DNA of 64,000 nt. It comes from Asterochloris sp. CNOR1 (Eukaryota > Chlorophyta > Trebouxiophyceae > Trebouxiales > Trebouxiaceae). Location: assembly GCA_963969365.1 (NCBI GenBank), contig OZ017749.1:1984001-2048000 (forward strand). The letters are read 5' to 3'. Shown here in pieces: positions 32,441-50,935 of this stretch; the stretch's first letter is position 1, and each line of letters starts with the position of its first letter. The notes under the pieces were generated by a model, which saw nothing but the letters and a program-made list of their open reading frames with translations, was not told the origin of the DNA and searched no databases. The position numbers were made by a program, and so were the translations under genes.

Positions 32441-35400
32441 ATGGTCCAAGAAGTACGGCCCAGTGTACAAGTTCTTTTTCGGCACAACGCCCATTGTAGT
32501 TGTCACCGGTGCGGCGTCTCAGGAGGCGTGCTGACTGCTGGGTACTCATGAGTGGAGCCCCACTGCATCAAGCTGCTGACTTGCTGGCTGCAGACCCAGA
32601 AATCATCAAGCTGATTGGCACCAAGCTCTTCACCAAGTTCTACAACAGGTGGGCGCGCTGCTGCATCCTCAGGACAGCGCCCCACATGGGCTGCTTACTG
32701 CAGCCTGCTGCTTCAGCAGGTGTCAGCCAGCATCAGCTCAGTGTGCTTGACCTGCAGGCCCTATGGCGCTATTCGCTTCAGCCATGGAGAACAATTTTAT
32801 TTCACGGAGTCAGGCATCTTGACCCTGAGGTGAGCCTTTTGTGCTGCTGGCTGCAGTGGTGGACAGGAGGCGCTGGCAGCTGCATTGCTCAGTAGACCTG
32901 ATCTGGCAGGTTTTGCTGGCATACACTGTTGGCAGATCTACACGCCCTGCAGCAAGGTGAGACTCAGGAGCGGCTTCTTGCTGCTGTCCCAGTCATTACT
33001 GTCATCTGACAATGCTCATGCCTGCTGCTCCTGAACGAGACCGCTGGCCATCAATGAGCAGTTTTATGCGTGGCAACTGCAGGAGCAGGGCCTATGCTGA
33101 CATCTGACTGCTTGGCAGATGAGCTTTCAAAAGCTTGCCATTGCATATCTGCAAGAGCGGGGTTCAGGGCAGGCCCCTGTGCATCTGTGAATTCTTGTGC
33201 CACAGCAAGATGCTCCCATCAGATAGCAGGACTTTTCAAGTTGCGTCTGCCTGCAGGTACAGGTTCTAGGGTATGTGCCGTAACGTTTGTGGCCAGAGCA
33301 GGACCTGGCCACCCCTGCCAGCCCTGCAGGATCTGTGACTCAGTCTGCTTGCCTGCAGGAACAAGTTCTGGGCGGGCATACGTGCCGCCTGCGAGCCCAT
33401 GTTCCAGAGCAAGATGCTGCGGACCTACACACCCCTGATGCACCGCTCCCTGGACAAGCTGCTGGACAAGCTGGAGCAGCACAAGGGACCCATCAATGCA
33501 GGCACCACGCTCGGGGCCATGACAATTGAAGTTATTGGTGGAACAGCCTTTGGGTGAGTAACAGGCCCTCAGGTCACCGGCAGGACAGCTTGAGTGTGAG
33601 GGAGCTGCAGGCTGTGTCTCCCTGCACGAGTGTGCAGGGGCAGCACCTCTGGCAGCGCAGTAAATGTCATGATCAGGACCAGCTTGCAGTGAGCTTCAGC
33701 CGTGCAAAGCTTTGTTGCAGAGGGTGCACAGCTCATGTGATGGGTGGCACGCACAAGGTGGGCAGTGCCACTTGGGGTGCATTGCCAGTGGAAAATTCGG
33801 CCGCCTGAGCTCACAGCTGCAGACACAATGTGGGTAGGGTCAAAAGGCAGGCTTTGTATGCTCGGCTACTTTCAAAGAAGCGCCTGCACTGTCTGCAGGG
33901 TGGACTTTGATGCGCAGGGCAGCCAGCACAATGAGATTGTGGGGCACTCCCAGGTCATCTTTGCGCCTGCAGCCGGCACTGGGGAGAACAAGGGCACGGC
34001 AGCCAAGAACAAGGCTGGCAAGCAGCACATCCGGGGCAGGGGTTGGAGCATGAGGCTGCTGATGGTCCTGTTCCCTGTGCTGGCGTGAGTGCTGCAGGCA
34101 CTGCAGTCTCTGAAGCTCTGTTTGCAGTTGTCCGTGTGGTCCACACGCTTGTACAAGTGCTGCAGGCACTGCTGTGTAACATTGTGTTCTGCATGTGCCT
34201 GCTGTGAGTCAGCAAGGCGCTCATGCTGGGCTGCATCTACACTTACATGAGCACTGCCATCAGCTTCTACAGGGCAGCGCTCCTCTGCATGCTGTGCAAT
34301 GGCAGCTGTCGTTGCAGAAGTTGCTTGCTTGGCATGTCCCCTGCCATGGAAGGCGGCCCCCAATGCCCGGCTGTTCGGCGGGCATCCCTGGCAGCAGTCC
34401 ACGAGCGGCCCAGAGAGCAGAAGGCATCCCAGAAAGCTCTGCTCCATGGTGCAGGGGCTTCTTCTATCGCATCACTGTCATCATGGGCCAGGAGGCCATC
34501 ATGAGGCTCACAGATGCTCGCGGCTATGTCGTGGGCACATCGCAGGTCAGCATGTTGCAACTTCGTAGATGCTTCAGGGCTGGGCCTGCCTCCACTTTGG
34601 TTTGTTGGCACCCAGGTCAGCGCTGTGGGTCGTGTGGTTCCAAAATATTGCTCAAGGTTATCTGCCTCTGGAATGTACTGTGACGTTGTTTGTCCCCTGG
34701 CTGACCTGGGCTGGGCAGGTGAAGCTGCACCAACATGCCTATTCTGAAGACTGAGGTTGCGGTGCCCTGTCCTGGAAGTCTGAGTTGTTTCCTGGCCCCA
34801 GCTGCAGCTGGGCAGCTGACCCTTGATGGTGCAATGCAGGTGCTGCTGAGAAATGCAAGGGCAGCAGCGGCAGGGCGCAAGGCAGCAGAGGCAGACTCCA
34901 GCGAGCACTGCAACGGCGGCAGTTGCTTGGATGATGACTTGCGCAGCAGCAGCAGCAGCACCAGCAGCAGCGCCAGCAACATGGACAGCGCTGCCAAGGC
35001 AGGCGCATGTGATGCCGTCGATGCCTCCTTGATGACCAAGGAGGGAATTACAGGTGGGATGTCTGTCAGCACATGTCAGGCAATGCTGTCTCTTCCACGC
35101 CCATGCTGTTGCTTGTGCACAGGATGATGCATGCCTGCCTGCGCCTGCGTTCCTTCTGTGCTGATTGTGCGTCCTTGTACCTGCTGTCCCCACGTGGCAG
35201 CATGCCACGTCCCCTGCAGCTGCAGCATGCTTTGTTCCTTACAGCAAACCCAGACGTGCTGCAGGCAAGGCCGATGGGTGCAGGGAGCAGCCCATGCCCA
35301 GCTTTATTGACCCCAGAATGAAGCCCTCACGCCTGAACCCGGACTCCTGGCTGCTCCGCAATGCTGAAAAGATGTATGCTGGCAGCAAAGCAAGGGGCCA

Positions 35401-37745
35401 CCGCAGCTACGCTGACAAGGTGTGCTCCATGCTCTGTTTGGTGATCTTGGGTCGGGGCACAGATACTTAGCATCACCTGACCTCAATTGATGAGCTTGGC
35501 GGCATAACCTTGCAGGGCACCTCAGCGAGGGGCTCATGATGATGGTCCTTAGCATATTCAATTGGCGGTGCCCTGGCTTAAATGCTAAGACTCTCCCAGA
35601 ACTGATTCCACACTGCCTACCTTCAAGCCTGCTCTCATGGGTGTCACAACCAGAATCACCTGTGTTGAGATTGGTGCACGAGATAAAGCGCAGCCTGCCT
35701 GGTGACTTGTGGAAAGAGCAGAGGTCAGCTGTGGCAGTGCCACAGCATGCGCTTGGCATAGCCCTTGTGTTCCTAAAGATCATTTTCAGTTTTGCAGGGA
35801 GGATTGCACATCTGGCAGCAGCATAGTCCACTCAGTGCTGGTGCCTCTGCAGGTCCCTCGTGAGTACAGCCTGTTCAGCCAGCTCATGGACGCCAGGAAC
35901 AAGGAGACGCAGCAGCCTTTGTCCGACCTGGAGATCTGCGCCCAGACCTTCACCCTCCTGCTGGCAGGTGAGAAGGGCAGGGAGGGCACAGCGCTCTGCT
36001 TCAGGCTAGCCAGCAGATGCCTCTGCATCCTCATCAACAGCACGCTTTGGGTGATGCTAATGTCCTTGAAAGATAAGACCTCCAGGCCAGCACCGTACAT
36101 TGAGGACGCAAACTGCAACTGCAACCTTCCTCTGCAGCCTTGTTGCCAGATGTGATGGCTTGCATCTGAGCAGGCCTGGAGACCACCAGTACTGCCCATG
36201 CTGCGTTACCCAGCCTGCATCATCCTGAACGAAGTCACCAAGGCGCCTGCCTGCGAACCTGCCGCCACCATCTCGTTTGTCATGCACAGGCATCACCTGC
36301 GCTGCCCTCTCCTGCAGGCTTTGAGACCACCAACACCGCCCTGGGCTACTGCCTATACGAGCTGGCATGCAACCCTGAGGTGCAGCAGCGCCTGCTGGCA
36401 GAGGTGGACACCTTTGGCCGGGACAGGCGCCCTGAGTTTGACGACCTCTCCAGCTTCCCCTACACCGAAGCAGTGTTCCAGGAGGGCTTGCGGATGCACA
36501 CGATCGTCACGCCCCTGTATGCGCTGGTGAGGTGTCCTGCCGGCTGCTGAATGCCCAGTGCTTGTGACGCTGCAGCTGGTACGAGTGCTTGGCTGCTGTG
36601 CGCCCAGCTGCAGATTGCTGTCATTTCCTGGCTGTCATCACCTGGTTGCATGCAATCCACTCAGAACACGAGCCTCCTCATGGGCTGCGCCTGCCAACCT
36701 GCTGTAAAGTGGCTGCTCCCTCCAGGCTATGTTCCTGCCTGGCCCAGACGGGATGCCCTCTCCATGCAGTGTGTCTGCCTGACACTCTTTGGCTTGGCTG
36801 CCATGCCTCAGCTCCTGCTTGGCTCCAGACTAGGAGACGCAGCACCAACATGCTGCATGCCTTGCCTATGTGCCTGTCTCAGCGTTCTGTTTGGCTTCAG
36901 GCCTTGAGGGGCAGGTGCACCCCTGCCTGTGCTCCTTGCTGACTGCCTTGTTTGACTACTGCCAGGCTCCTCGTCTTTGCTGCCCATCGAAGTCGGTGCC
37001 TGATAACAAGCCAGGCAGAGCAGCTTGAAGGCTAGGTATTGGCCTGGCTGTGTGGTCCTCCAACAAGTTGCTTCTCATGTGCTGTGTGGTGGTGCAGGCT
37101 CGGGAGGCTGGCGAGGATGTGGACCTGGGAGGCTTCCGTATCCCAAAGGGCACCAGGGTCTGGCTCAATGTGCGGGGCATGCACCTGGACGAGCAGCACT
37201 TCCCAGACCCCCTGGTGGGCAGATGCTCTTGCTGCTGCTTTACATGCATGATCGAGGCCTCTGGACCCATGTTGGGCTGCAGGTCCCACGAGCATCCTGC
37301 GGTGTGTGCCTGGCTTGCTGACTCATCCTGTGAGCATCTCATGTAGCATCCAGCAGGGGGCTGGCTCATGCTGTTTACCCCATTGGAAGGTTGTATCGTC
37401 AGGGACTGTGTTTATGGTTTCGCCAACATTGGACAACCCCTGCAGGTGTTCAAGCCAGAGCGCCACATGTCAGGGCACCCACTGGGGCCAGAGTCCCGGC
37501 ACCCCACCGCCTTTGCCCCCTTTGGCGTGGGCCCCCGCAAGTGCATTGGCTGGCGCTTTGCCATGGAGGAGGCCCTGCTCACCCTTGTCATGCTGCATCA
37601 GAAGTTCTACTTCACCCTGGATGCCGCCCACCACCCCCCAGGCAGTCAGCTGCAGTACCTCTCAGCCATCACCCTGATGCCACGTGGCGGCATTTGGCTC
37701 AAAGCTCATGCAAGAGGCAGCCCCACCAGCGAGGCAGCTAGCTAG
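32441..37745 (+). CDS. Cytochrome P450, CYP711-clan-like (5' exon unresolved)
   Basis: Exons encode a microsomal-type P450: WSKKYGPVYKFFFGTTPIVV (32443-32503), EIIKLIGTKLFTKFYNR (32600-32648), FSHGEQFYFTESGILTLR (about 32778-32830), FWAGIRAACEPMFQSKMLRT and IEVIGGTAFG (33365-33553), an insert-rich exon (33902-34087), then SLFSQLMDARNKETQQPLSD (from about 35853). The I-helix motif A-G-F-E-T-T-N-T is split by an intron between about 35966 and 36319. K-helix QEGLRM (E-x-x-R) follows near 36480, then GFRIPKGTRVWLNVRGMHLD (about 37128-37190) and the heme loop FGVGPRKCIGWRFA (about 37522-37563). The stop is at 37743-37745. FGxDFDAQ, DxFG and PKGTxVWL features resemble the CYP711/CYP3-type clan rather than the carotenoid CYP97 family. 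Substrate unknown; land-plant CYP711 enzymes make strigolactone precursors, but this should not be assumed here. Confidence 0.85.
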
Positions 37746-38202
37746 TACCAGTACTGCCCAGCCTTTTTTTGCTCAAATGCCCACTTCTGACAGCAGAGAG
37801 ACGTGTGTAAGACCAGTACTAGCCATATTGGCATGTGTGCACCATCCTCACCCCAAGTCATAGCAGTAGCCCATGCCTGTTCCCGCTTTGCAGTGCTGCT
37901 GACTGTCAGATATCTGCGTTGAGGAGCCATAGATATGTCATTTCAAAGCATATGCACTGGTCGTACATTGAAAATGAAGCATAGAGACATGGCTGAGGTG
38001 CCATCATCACAGGCTCTCATGGACAAGGTTAGATGTTACACAGCTCAAGTGCTCAAGATCATCAACGCGGCCTTTCCGACATGTCATGGTGCAAGAAGGA
38101 GCGGGGAGGGGGGGAAAGGGGGTCAGGGGCGCCACAATGATGTCAGATCATTGAGGTGGTGCCCACTGATTGTAGCTGATGCGGCAGCATTGCACAGGCC
38201 TA
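37746..38202. other. Convergent spacer between P450 and DHX35
   Basis: This holds the 3' UTRs of the two converging genes. I see no supported ORF or RNA gene. A purine-rich run (gcggggagggggggaaaggg) lies near 38101-38120. Confidence 0.5.
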
Positions 38203-44725
<6,523 letters not shown>

Positions 44726-44932
44726 TCATCCTGCCATGCAAAGCAGAACATGAGATCTACAGGGGGCCATCCACTGCCACAGCCAGCATTGACCGGCTCT
44801 GGAACCAGGAGTATGGTCAAAGGCGTTGTGCGCCCTGCTGACAGCAGGCCACAGGTCCAAAAGGCTGGTCTCTGCAGGGCCTGATCTGTCCAACAGAGGC
44901 CCCTGGGTAGTTGGGCTCTGTCCTAGACCAGA
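44726..44932. promoter_or_regulatory. Candidate bidirectional promoter, DHX35/FEN1
   Basis: Only 207 bases separate the DHX35 ATG (minus) from the FEN1 ATG (plus). Both transcripts must start in this interval or overlap. No defined motif was identified by eye. Confidence 0.55.
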
Positions 44933-47900
44933 ATGGGCATCAAGGTGAGATTCGAGGCAGCGTGAACGAGACACTCTGCGTCTCAGTATCTGATACCCAA
45001 TTCATCACCAGTGCCACAAAGCTCACTGTCCTTGCTCCAGGGGCTGTCCAAGCTCTTGGCAGACCATGCACCAGGCTGCCTCAAGGAGCAGAAGTTTGAT
45101 AACTACTTCGGCAGGAAGATTGCAGTCGATGCCAGCATGCATATCTACCAGTTCCTGGTGCGAATCTGCCAGGCGACATGTTCATATGCTGCGCTTTGTT
45201 CATCTGGCGCACAGTGCTGCGAGGCATCTCTAGACAGGGAGTCCTGCGGCCTGCAGGTTGTTGTGGGCAGGACAGGGGACCAGATGCTGTCCAATGAGGC
45301 TGGGGAGGTGACCAGGTATGCAGCCATCCACTCTGGAGCATGCATCTGAAGACACCACAGGCCGCTCTCCCTTGGTGGCCTCAAATTATAGCCTGATAAA
45401 ACCACTGCACTGCTGCCACATGCGGCATGCTCCCCTGCCTGTAAGGCCACCTGCTGATGATTGTAAGCGTGCTGGCATCAACTGCTTGACAGCCAGGCAC
45501 CCGCTGGCTGCAGCCACCTCCAGGGTATGTTCTACCGGACAGTGCGCATGCTGGAGAGCGGGATGAAACCCGTGTGAGTGCGCAGCTTCCTTCGAGTCTG
45601 CTCCCACTGCGATTGGCTTGCGAGCCATGCACTGCGTGAGATGATCTGCTTGCACTGCCAGCATGTGCTTCATACCTGGGCCTGAACATGGAGGCGTTGT
45701 GCTGCAGGTACGTATTTGATGGGAAGCCCCCAGAGCTGAAGAAGGAGGAGCTAGGCCGCAGGTACGTGCCGCTCAGCTCGCTTTGCAGCAATCTGGGAGG
45801 ACTGCTTATCATCAACAAGATCACTGTGACATCCAGAAAGTGAACGCTTCATCTCTCAGCAGGGGACGCGGCTGCTGGGCGGAGGAGCCTGGCAGCACAT
45901 ACAGTGAGCGCTGAAGTTGCTTGCCTCCTGCAGGCTTGGCAAACGCACAGATGCCACAGACAACCTGGAGGAAGCTAAGGAGGTCAGTTATCAAGCCAGC
46001 GTCCTTCACAGGTCAAGCCTGTCAGCACTGCCCTGCAGGCAGGCTGCCAATCTGGTCCCCGGGCAGTCGCCCTGCAGCAGCCTGCAATGCAGCACTGATG
46101 CAGGCGAGCAGTCAGCACTGCTGTCTGCCGCACTGCATGTGCGCCACCAGTTGATTCAAGGCTTGCCAGCGTCACGGCTGCACAGCAACTGCCCGGCAGA
46201 CAGGCATCGCTGTGCACGTGGCCAGGCATCTGAATCTGCATGTCGCTGAGCAGCTAAAGCACGCACCCAGCTGACCTGTGCACTGCCGTTCTGTTGACCA
46301 GCCTGTGCAGTCCTCGCTATGCAGACGGGGACAGCGGAGGACGTCGCCAAGTACAGCAAGCGCACTGTGCGAGTCACCCGGGAGCACAACGATGACTGCA
46401 AGCGCCTGCTGCAGCTGATGGGCATCCCCATCGTGGAGGTGTGCCCAGTAGCTTGCTTTGCTTAGGTCTGATGCTGGCAGCAGGCCTGGTCCTGATTACT
46501 GTGCCTGAGTGCAGTGTCATGCATGCACTGCTCCATCATGCCGGTGTTGCTTGCCACCAGGCCCCTGAGGCCTGGTTGTCAGTGTTGCTGGGGGCCTGGA
46601 GGTGAGATGTCTGCATGCTGTTGCCCTGGCCAAGCAATGCACCTGAGGCAACAAGGTGCAACTTCTGCAACCCATCAAACTTGACAAGGCAGAGCCCTCC
46701 CTGCAGGCACCCTCGGAGGCAGAGTCGCAGTGTGCGCAGATGTGCAAGGACGGCGTGGTGAGACCTGCAATCTCTTGTACGAGGTCCGGGGAAGCGCAGG
46801 TTGCCTGCATGATCCCCCTGATCAGCAGGCCCCATGCGCACATGCCGTATGCCCAACTCCCGGTACACCCTGGACAGCCGTCTTCAGCAAGTTTGGTGCC
46901 ACTGACTGCATACGTGCCCAACTTCTGTGCGAGCAACTCTGCACAAAGCTCTGCTGGCTGCCATGGTGCCTCAAGAGTCTAGCCATGTAACACTGCACCC
47001 TGTGCAAGCAGTCGTGCATCACCTCACTTGTGCTGAGGGCATTGCCACCTCAAATCTACTGCCGGCGCAGCACTGCAGTCTGCGCATCTCACAGCTTCAG
47101 TCGATAGCCCTGATGCCAGCTCAGGATCACTATTATGCAAGTAGACACTTGCAAAGCCCCATTTGGCTGCTGTCCAGGTGTTTGCCATCTCCACAGAGGA
47201 CATGGATGCCCTCACCTTTGCCACACCGCGGCTTGTACGAAACCTAATGGCGCCTGCAACCCAGAAAGTGTCCATCAATGAGTATGATTACACGAAGGTA
47301 AGATGGCCACTGAACAGTGCTGCCCAGCATGCCATGTGTACAGGTTCAGGCCTGCCCCCCAGCGCATGTATTCAAGCGGCTCAGTGTGCCAGCGCAGCCG
47401 CTGCGCTCCTCCCAGCCTGAATACTGCCTGATCCAATGCCAGGAGCAGTGAGTCCTGTCAGCAGCAAGCCCCATGCTTGCAGCTGCACCTGCAAGATTTC
47501 AGCCAACCCACCAACCAGCAGCAGGACCTGCTGCTCCAGGGGCTTGAGCCTTGTGACAGCATTGCCTCCTGGTTCAGGTATACGCCTTCTGCAGGGTGGA
47601 ACAACTGGGTGTGCAGTGCAGGTGTTGGAAGGCTTGGGTTTGACACAGGACCAGTTCATCGACCTGTGCATCCTCTGTGGCTGTGATTACTGTGGGACCA
47701 TCAAAGGTGCGGGAAGATCGGTGCTGCGGCGCCCTGGCACGTCTGTGGACCGCTGCAGCGGTAAAGGTGCACCTGGCATGCCTTCGCCGCTGGCAACGGT
47801 TGGCACCTTGGGTATGCACAGCTCCAATGGAGGCGGAGTGATGTCCTGCGCTGCAGCCTGGACTGTCCAACACTGCATCCTCTGCTCTGTGCATTCATAC

Positions 47901-48866
47901 ATCCTGGTTGCCTGCAGGCATTGGGGGAAAGAGGGCCATCTCCCTGCTCAAACAGCACAACAAACTGGAGGGTGTGCTTGAAAGCTTGGACCCCAGCAAG
48001 TACGACATCCCCAATCCCTACCCCTACCAGGAGGCTAGGAGGCTGTTCAAGGGTCAGCTAGGAGGCCGAGAATGCCAACCTCCTTGCAAAGACACACCTT
48101 TTGTGTTCCCAGCCTGCACATGATACGCCTGTCAAGATAGACCTGGCTGCACGCTTTGCACATGTCGAGGCCCACCTCCTGTCGTTTCATCATGCACTGC
48201 TGACATTGGGAGCAGCCTGCTGTCCCTGGCTGCAGCCTTGCACTACATTCTGCAGGGGCCCGCATAATGCCAGGACCACAACCAGCTCACGTGGCATCTG
48301 GACGCCTTTGCTCACCCATGCATTTGCCTACAGAGCCTCATGTTATGCCAGCCAGCGAGCTGCCGCCTCTGAAGTGGGGCTCGCCGGATGAGCAGGGCCT
48401 GGTGGACTTCCTGGTCAAGGAGAAGAACTTCAGTGAGGACAGGGTGCGAAAGCAGGTGCAGAAGATGAATGCGTCCAAGGGCAAGGCTGGGCAAGGTGAG
48501 AACCATCTCTAAGTTCAATGTGCTGAGCACGAGCTGCAGACAAGGCTCCAGGATGTCCGACGCTGACATGAGGCACCAATGTATGTGCAGCAAGCAGGGC
48601 TAGAAACAGGCTGCTATTGCATGCAGCTGGAGCTGCTCGGCTACAGTGGCACGAGTGCGTACTAATATATGGTGCCTGCTGGACAGCTGTCAACACCACA
48701 TCTGGCCTGTACCACTGCAGGCCGCTTGGAAAACTTCTTCGGTGCCATCACTACTAAATCCAGCACTACAGGCAAGCGTAAGGAGCCTGAGGCTACAGGG
48801 AAAGGCAAAGGGGCTGCTGCTGCCAATAAAGGCAAGGCAGCAGGCGTTGGCAAGAAAAAAAAATAG
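44933..48866 (+). CDS. FEN1: Flap endonuclease 1 (FEN1)
   Basis: FEN1 removes 5' flaps during Okazaki fragment maturation and long-patch repair. Exon 1 is just MGIK (44933-44944, donor gtgaga), as in many FEN1 genes. Then [20 protein letters not shown] with [19 protein letters not shown] (Asp of the N domain), [90 protein letters not shown] with [32 protein letters not shown] (I-domain acidic cluster), [61 protein letters not shown] (helix-hairpin-helix), [20 protein letters not shown], and finally the PCNA-binding PIP box QGRLENFF, assembled across the last intron. A Lys-rich tail ends at 48866. All catalytic motifs are present and no lesion is seen. Confidence 0.96.
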
Positions 48867-48889
48867 GCAGCAAATGTTTGACAGTTCTT

Positions 48890-50824
48890 AATTATGCATA
48901 TGTCCCTGGAAGTGTAAACGCATGGCGCACTTGAACCATTACTGCCGGTCCCTCTGTGGCATACAAGTGCGAGGAGGCCTCTCAAACCATACATCTGCCA
49001 CATCGTCTGAGCCACCTGGCAATGACAGTTCTGGACGTTTGCTGCGTGGTGGAGTTCGGCCTGGCCTCTTGTCACCACCTGCAGCAGTGTCCAATGTTCT
49101 AGGCCAACTTCCAGGGGCAGCAAGCCTTTGGCTGACTGAGACAGCCCACCCCACCTGTCCGATTCCCACTTGCCTGCTTTCTTGCTGTCACTTCCATTGT
49201 TGCCCAGCATCTTGCTGGCCAGGAACACCACAAGCAGGCCAGTGCCAAGACTGAACAGAAACTGCACAGCAGAGGGGGACCTGAGGTTGTCTGCTCTTTT
49301 GGTATCCAAGACAACAGGAATGGGGTCAGAGGGCTCACCCCAACGACACTTTGGAGGAAGCCAAAGGCCACCAGCACCAGACCAGCCTTGACTGCCAGAC
49401 TGACCTGCAGGCAGGCAGGCATCAGTCAGCGCCACTAACAACCAGAGTGTCAAGGTGTGGACCAGCACTAGACGTGAATACAGATGAGGGCCAGCACATA
49501 CCAGCCATACATGGCCACGGAAGCTTTGGCACGGATGGTGGGTCCAGTACGCCCCTGTGGCCTGGCCAGATGCCTGAGAGGCACAACCTGCTCACCAAAG
49601 ATGGCTGAAGCCATGTCCAGCACTACTCACCGTGGATCTGTCTATGTTGGCGGGGGTGATGTCGCAGGCAACATCCACCACCTTGTCCACAATGCCATTG
49701 GCCACCTGCCACGCCCGGCCAGCCAGGGCAGGCAGATCAGGGCCTTTGGTCTGCACAGCAGACAAATAGAGCACTGTCAGTAGGGGTAGCGGCCCTTCAG
49801 CAGATGGGCTTGCCACTTGCAGATCGCAGAAATGGATGCACTCGCGCTTGCACAGCAGACAGGATCAAGGCCATGAAGCCTGGCAGAGCTTGGGAGAGAG
49901 AGGAAAGGCCATGTGAGTTGTACAGCACAAATGGGATCCGGCAGGCCCAACACGCATGCTATGCAGGCTGCAGACCAGTGCATGCCCCACAGCTGTGAAG
50001 GCAAACGGAGCTTGCGAGGTGCTGCCTGACAAGATCTGGCAGCACTCCAGCACCAGGGCCCTTGTCAGTGGCAAAAGGTTTGCAGAGACTGCAAAAGCCT
50101 AATGCTGAGCACAGTGGGAGGATACTAGTATATTGCAGCAGCAGATGGATAGGCTGCGCACCCCACCTCTGGGTCATCAGCCAGGCCATAATCATACCCG
50201 TCGCGGCGAGCCATCACAGCAAATCCTGCAGCGTAGCCGTGCAGCAGTCAATGAAGCGCTATAGTCTTCAAGGGGTTTGAGGGCATTGCACGATGCTTTG
50301 CTTTAAGAGACAGCGCACCTGATGGATGACACCCGCCTGAGACCCTGCAGACAGGCACATCTACAGCATCAACATGTTGACAGCCACAGCAAGGAGCTGC
50401 ATGCACAGAAGGGAGCACTGACCTGGATGTGCTCTGCGCTGAGAATGCAGAACAGCAATGCCTGTTGCTGAGCAGCGATGGCGGGGTGTTGTGCCCAGGA
50501 GCTGTGTACCATGGCTGACTGCTATGCTGCAGGGAACATGAGGCCAAGAAGCAAGCTGGACGCTGACGCTGCGGAAGGCACATCCTCTGTAGTGAGCCTT
50601 GCGCCTGCAGATCTCAACTGAATCAGTAAAGAGGCGGAGGCACCAGGAAGAGCCAGTTCCAGCTCGAAAAGCAGGCTCACCAGGATCAATCCTGGCAGGA
50701 CCATTGCGGATCGGAAACAGCGCACCACCAAAGGAGAGCTAGAGGGGGCTGACAGCCTTCCAAAATCGTGGTGCAGCTCGCTGTCCTGGACCCGGCTGAG
50801 AAAGAAGAAGGAGAGGGGCCACAT
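48890..50824 (-). CDS. Multi-pass membrane protein of unknown function (3' end unresolved)
   Basis: A minus-strand gene is proposed from ATG 50824 (MWPLSFFFLSRVQDSELHHD) through a hydrophobic stretch (VLPGLILVSLLFELELALPG). Later exon-like frames are GYAAGFAVMARRDGYDYGLA (about 50235-50175), LLPLTRALVLECCQILSGST (about 50075-50015), GFMALILSAVQARVHPFLRS (about 49880-49820), GPDLPALAGRAWQVANGIVD with KVVDVACDITPANIDRS (about 49745-49635), RAKASVAMYGWYVLALICI (about 49540-49485), SLAVKAGLVLVAFGFLQSVV (about 49410-49350) and VQFLFSLGTGLLVVFLASKM (about 49265-49205). Flanking donor and acceptor sequences fit most of these. That gives four to six membrane spans. I do not recognise the family. The stop is not fixed: the last frame stays open into the FEN1 3' end, so a splice or stop near 49090 is more likely. 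It is divergent from TGD1 with 111 bases between ATGs. Confidence 0.5.
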
Positions 50825-50935
50825 GGCCAAGTCAACCTGACCCTGAGCTCCGTGCAGATGCTCCAGGCGCACACCGCAATGCAGACTCAAGGCTGCATCG
50901 AGTTGCAGTGGTCAAGCCAGTGTCATGGGGACCTC
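50825..50935. promoter_or_regulatory. Short divergent intergenic region, membrane protein/TGD1
   Basis: If both start codons are right, 111 bases contain the initiation regions of two divergent transcripts. No motif was identified. Confidence 0.35.

Noticed and set aside
32441-37745. CYP97 (carotenoid hydroxylase) identity for the P450
   Set aside because: The N-terminal block, I-helix region and the end of the protein do not follow CYP97; the PKGTRVWL and DTFG features fit the CYP711/CYP3-type group better.
48662-49089. Extension of the unknown membrane protein to the stop at 48662
   Set aside because: That frame runs antisense through the FEN1 last exon and loses membrane-protein character, so it is probably intron or UTR.
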